Assembly (NCBI GenBank): GCA_902796375.1 | Contig: CADBOW010000070.1 | Span: 1-16,363, forward strand | Length of the DNA stretch: 16,363 nt | Reading direction: 5' to 3' | From: an uncultured Lachnospiraceae bacterium | GTDB lineage: Bacteria > Bacillota > Clostridia > Lachnospirales > Lachnospiraceae | Part shown: positions 13,508 through 16,363 of the stretch, piece by piece | Position numbering within the stretch: position 1 is the stretch's first letter | Layout of the letters: each line of letters starts with the position of its first letter | Notes under the pieces: model-generated | Told to the model about the DNA's origin: nothing | Database searches by the model: none | Seen by the model: only the letters and a program-made list of their open reading frames with translations | Translations under genes and position numbers: made by a program

Positions 13508-14860
13508 ATGAAGAAAATACTTGTGGTAGACGATGAGGAAATGATGCGCAAGATCACAAACCGCATCTTATCGAAGGAATATGAGGTTGTTCTGGCCGGC
13601 TCAGGACAGGAAGCCATCGAGGTGTATGAGAAGGAACGCCCGGATCTGATCCTGTCGGATCTGATGATGCCGGAAATGAACGGCTTTGAAATGCATAAGA
13701 TCCTGCAGGACAAGTACCATGAATCCATCCACATCATGTATATGACGGCAGATGATGCGGAGGAGGTAGAGGACAGAGGTCTGGATATGGGAGCGGCGGA
13801 TTTTATCCATAAACCGCTTCGCCCGGAGGTTCTGCTGAAACGGGTTGCCAATATCATGAACAATCTGGAGAAGATCAGTACTTTGACGGAGGAGGCAACC
13901 ATCGATAAGCTGACAGGACTGATGAACAAGGCCACCACCATTTCCACACTGACGGATCTGGTGCAGCATGCGACGGGAACTCTGCTCATGGTGGATCTGG
14001 ACAGCTTTAAGCTGGTGAATGACATTTACGGTCATGATATGGGGGATCAGGTGCTGAAGGGCTTTGCGGAGATCCTGATGAGCAATACGGAACCCGGGGA
14101 TGTTCGTTCCAGGGTTGGCGGTGACGAATTTATGCTGTTCCTGAATGGGGTCACGGACGAAGAGATCATGAAGGATCTGTCCCAGCGCGTGAACCGGCAG
14201 ATCGTGGAGATGGCAAAACGGCTTATGGGAGAGGACATGCAGATCCCTCTGGGAGTATCCTTCGGCGGAGTTGCCGTTCCCCAATTCGGAACGGATTATG
14301 AGAAGCTGACGCAGAAGGCGGATCGGGCACTTTATAACATAAAGAAAAACGGAAAGCACGGAATAGCCTTCTATCGGGAGAGCATCGCGAAGACGGAGGT
14401 GAAGGCCGTAGCATCCATCGATGAGTTGCGACGGATCCGTCAGGTCATGGGTGAGCGCAATCTGACGGATACGGCCCTGCAGCTGGAGCCCCAGTCCTTT
14501 GCTACAGTTTATAAATTCATCCTGCGTTATCTGCATACCTATCATGGTTCCGCCTACACGGCGCTGGTGACCATGGAGAAGAAGAATCCCTCCCTCAGTG
14601 ATGATGCATTCAATAAGATCACAGAGGAGTTCGGAGAGCTGATGACGAAGTCGCTTCGGAAGAGCGATATCATGATGCAGAATCGTCCGAACCAGTATTT
14701 CCTTCTTCTGCCTGAGCTTCCGGAGGAGCATGCGGAGTCTGTATTTGCCAGGGTCCGTAATGGTTGGAGGGAATCGGAGCATTCGGAGGTAACAGTCATC
14801 CGATTTGATGCGGAGAAGATCAGCTTCGAGGAAAACCGGGAGGTTGAGCGAAGAAAATAG
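13508..14860 (+). CDS. Response regulator diguanylate cyclase: REC, GGDEF and a degenerate second GGDEF-like domain
   Basis: Cytoplasmic protein of 450 residues. The receiver domain (about 1-120) has Asp8-Asp9, phospho-acceptor Asp51 in LSDLMMPEMNG, a Thr in MTADD and the Lys of IHKPLRPE. The GGDEF domain (about 130-295) has the metal-binding MVDLDSFKLVNDIYGHDMGD and an intact GGDEF at 204-208, so it should make cyclic di-GMP from two GTP. The product-inhibition site RxxD is lost: the positions are Glu195 and Asp198. The last 130 residues look like a second GGDEF fold gone catalytically dead: LRKSDIMMQNRPNQYFLLLPE aligns without gaps to the family's RxSDxxxRxGGDEFxxLLPE, with RPNQY (393-397) at GGDEF, yet RxxD is kept (Arg384, Asp387). 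A Cache-type sensor gene begins 30 bp downstream and probably feeds the receiver. Confidence 0.92.
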   Translation: MKKILVVDDEEMMRKITNRILSKEYEVVLAGSGQEAIEVYEKERPDLILSDLMMPEMNGFEMHKILQDKYHESIHIMYMTADDAEEVEDRGLDMGAADFIHKPLRPEVLLKRVANIMNNLEKISTLTEEATIDKLTGLMNKATTISTLTDLVQHATGTLLMVDLDSFKLVNDIYGHDMGDQVLKGFAEILMSNTEPGDVRSRVGGDEFMLFLNGVTDEEIMKDLSQRVNRQIVEMAKRLMGEDMQIPLGVSFGGVAVPQFGTDYEKLTQKADRALYNIKKNGKHGIAFYRESIAKTEVKAVASIDELRRIRQVMGERNLTDTALQLEPQSFATVYKFILRYLHTYHGSAYTALVTMEKKNPSLSDDAFNKITEEFGELMTKSLRKSDIMMQNRPNQYFLLLPELPEEHAESVFARVRNGWRESEHSEVTVIRFDAEKISFEENREVERRK

Positions 14861-14890
14861 GTGTGACGGTGTAACAGGGAGAAATCGTCT

Positions 14891-16363
14891 ATGAGAAATA
14901 CAGTACGAAAACAAGATGTGATCGTGGTCATCGCCCTGGTGGTGGTGTTTATCACGATCATCATCCTGAATACGCGTCTGATTGATTCCATGATGGTTAC
15001 ACAGGTGGATCAGGTCAATCAGAACCGCATGGAGGTTGGGAGCAACAAGCTGGATGCTGCGATCTCCGAGAGAAGAGGTGTGCTGTACCGGTTCGCAAAG
15101 GAAGCGGAAAAGAAAATGGCAGAGCTCGGAACCGGAGACCGATTTGCCACATACATAAAGGAAGCCGGCAGAGATATGCGGGAGGAACTGGGAGATACCC
15201 TGATCAATGTGTATGTTGCAAGTGAAAAATTCCAGTACTATCCGGATACAAGCCTTCCGGTGGGTTTTGACGGGAAACAGCGGATATGGTATAAGTCCGC
15301 GGTGGATGCCAAGGGAAAGGTGGTCGTATCAAAGCCTTTTACCGACCAAAGCTCGGGGCAGCTGATCATTACCTTTTCAATCGTCCTTGATGACGGGGTG
15401 ACCGTTCTCGGGATGGACTACACTCTGAAGGAGGTACTTGCGGCAGTCACCAACCTGGCAGGTGAGGACGGGTCCATGCCCTTTATTCTGACGGATGACG
15501 GTTATATCGTCGGATCCACGGATTTCAAATCGGTTGGAAAGAAGCTGAGCGATGTATTGCCGGAGTATGCCGCGGTCCTGGAAAAACTGAGCAAGTCGTC
15601 TCAAAGTGTAAACTACCAGGAAGTTTCGGTGGATGATACAACGAAGACGGTATTCTATTCAAAGCTTACCAATGGGTGGACCATCTCGCTTTTCGTGAAG
15701 AATTCCGCTCTTTACGGCTCGTCAAGAGGGCAAAAAACCGCGAATATCGTGATCAACATTGTTCTGATGCTGGTGATCATTATTACATTTCTCGTTGGTT
15801 CCAGAAACCGTATCCGTGCACAGGAGCTGCTTCAGAGCCGGGAGGTCTTTGTCTCCAGGATCCTGGACAATCTGCAGACACCTCTGAGTGAGATCCTGCG
15901 GCTCAGCGATATGGAGCGCTTCAATAATTCCAATGATATCAAGAAGGATATGCAGGATATCCGGGCATCCAGTATGAAGCTCCGTGAAATGATGGATAAC
16001 CTGATGTCCTATTCCACCATCGTTTCGGATGTGGATAAGAACATAGGCAAAGAGCAGCAGAAGAGAAGGAAGCTGGCCCGGTCCATCGGTATCTTCCGAA
16101 ATGTCATCATCGTGATCCTTGTGCTGATCTCTGCCATCAGCATGTATTTCTATGTACATAACCGGAGCAGTGTGGTCCGTGAGACCGTACTTTCAGATAT
16201 GGATGATTTTGATGCGAAGCTGACCCAGTGGGAGGCTGAGCAGTCTACCGTACTTCAGGTCTTTACGGATGCCATCTGTTCGCAGCCGGAGATTCTGAAT
16301 GATTACGAGGGGGCTGTGGCATGGCTGAATCGTATGTCTCAGCGCTATGATTCCATATCCCTC
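14891..16363 (+). CDS. Cache-type membrane sensor with tandem sensory modules and a His-less DHp segment (partial, runs off the window)
   Basis: Open for 491 codons to the window end without a stop. Module 1: helix 10-27, an extracellular region of about 255 residues that fits a double Cache domain (segments like GKQRIWYKSAV, DDGVTVLGMDYTL, FILTDDGYIVGST), helix 286-304, then a cytoplasmic segment resembling a HisKA/DHp hairpin (FVSRILDNLQTPLSEILRLS, ending in DNLMSYSTIVSD). At the phospho-acceptor position, where kinases read HExRTPL, it reads Asp326-Asn-Leu-Gln-Thr-Pro-Leu; no ATPase domain follows. Instead a third helix (405-423) opens module 2, whose extracellular start (VLSDMDDFDAKLTQWEAEQSTVLQ) resembles that of module 1. 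The real output domain, perhaps a kinase, must lie beyond the window. ATG 14891 follows AGGGAGAAA. Likely partner: the response regulator cyclase 30 bp upstream. Confidence 0.82.
   Translation, partial: MRNTVRKQDVIVVIALVVVFITIIILNTRLIDSMMVTQVDQVNQNRMEVGSNKLDAAISERRGVLYRFAKEAEKKMAELGTGDRFATYIKEAGRDMREELGDTLINVYVASEKFQYYPDTSLPVGFDGKQRIWYKSAVDAKGKVVVSKPFTDQSSGQLIITFSIVLDDGVTVLGMDYTLKEVLAAVTNLAGEDGSMPFILTDDGYIVGSTDFKSVGKKLSDVLPEYAAVLEKLSKSSQSVNYQEVSVDDTTKTVFYSKLTNGWTISLFVKNSALYGSSRGQKTANIVINIVLMLVIIITFLVGSRNRIRAQELLQSREVFVSRILDNLQTPLSEILRLSDMERFNNSNDIKKDMQDIRASSMKLREMMDNLMSYSTIVSDVDKNIGKEQQKRRKLARSIGIFRNVIIVILVLISAISMYFYVHNRSSVVRETVLSDMDDFDAKLTQWEAEQSTVLQVFTDAICSQPEILNDYEGAVAWLNRMSQRYDSISL

Overview
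The window is a densely coded stretch, almost all on the + strand, from what looks like a Gram-positive anaerobe of the class Clostridia, probably Lachnospiraceae. This placement is an inference. It rests on strong GGAGG-type ribosome sites, sigma-A-like TATAAT promoters, intermediate GC, a MacB/FtsX-type ABC exporter with a lipoprotein, an OpgB/LtaS-type phosphoglycerol transferase with an acidic and lysine-rich cytoplasmic tail, and multidomain Cache and GGDEF signalling proteins. There is no rRNA, tRNA, CRISPR array, transposase or phage gene, and no gene-free stretch longer than about 220 bp.

Layout. (1) 47-2482: a low-molecular-weight protein tyrosine phosphatase, a possible 20-codon leader ORF whose stop overlaps the next start, a NarL-type membrane histidine kinase and its LuxR-type response regulator, ending at a hairpin terminator. 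(2) 2555-6214: a separate transcription unit with its own promoter, which carries a 10-bp direct repeat at 21-bp spacing. It encodes a small lipoprotein, a four-helix ABC permease, its ATPase and a second four-helix permease, and ends at a strong terminator. The two-component pair next door is the natural candidate regulator of this exporter. (3) 6321-12273: after tandem promoters, a small DUF3592-like membrane protein, then mnmE, an OpgB-like membrane phosphoglycerol transferase, and mnmG, which starts inside the transferase gene. MnmE and MnmG act together on the wobble uridine of tRNAs; the envelope enzyme between them is out of place. (4) 12279-13400: a separately promoted DEDDh 3'-5' exonuclease with a possible zinc knuckle and a very basic tail, whose terminator begins inside its last codons. 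(5) 13417 to the window end: a REC-GGDEF protein followed 30 bp later by a large Cache-type membrane sensor that runs off the window.

The most unusual locus is the last. The diguanylate cyclase has a canonical GGDEF domain that has lost its inhibitory RxxD site, followed by a second, catalytically dead GGDEF-like domain that keeps RxxD. The sensor next to it carries one complete sensory module (helix, extracellular domain, helix, DHp-like segment) in which the phospho-accepting His is Asp and no ATPase domain follows, then the start of a second module. The rest of the window is mostly recognisable housekeeping and envelope functions in a somewhat rearranged order.
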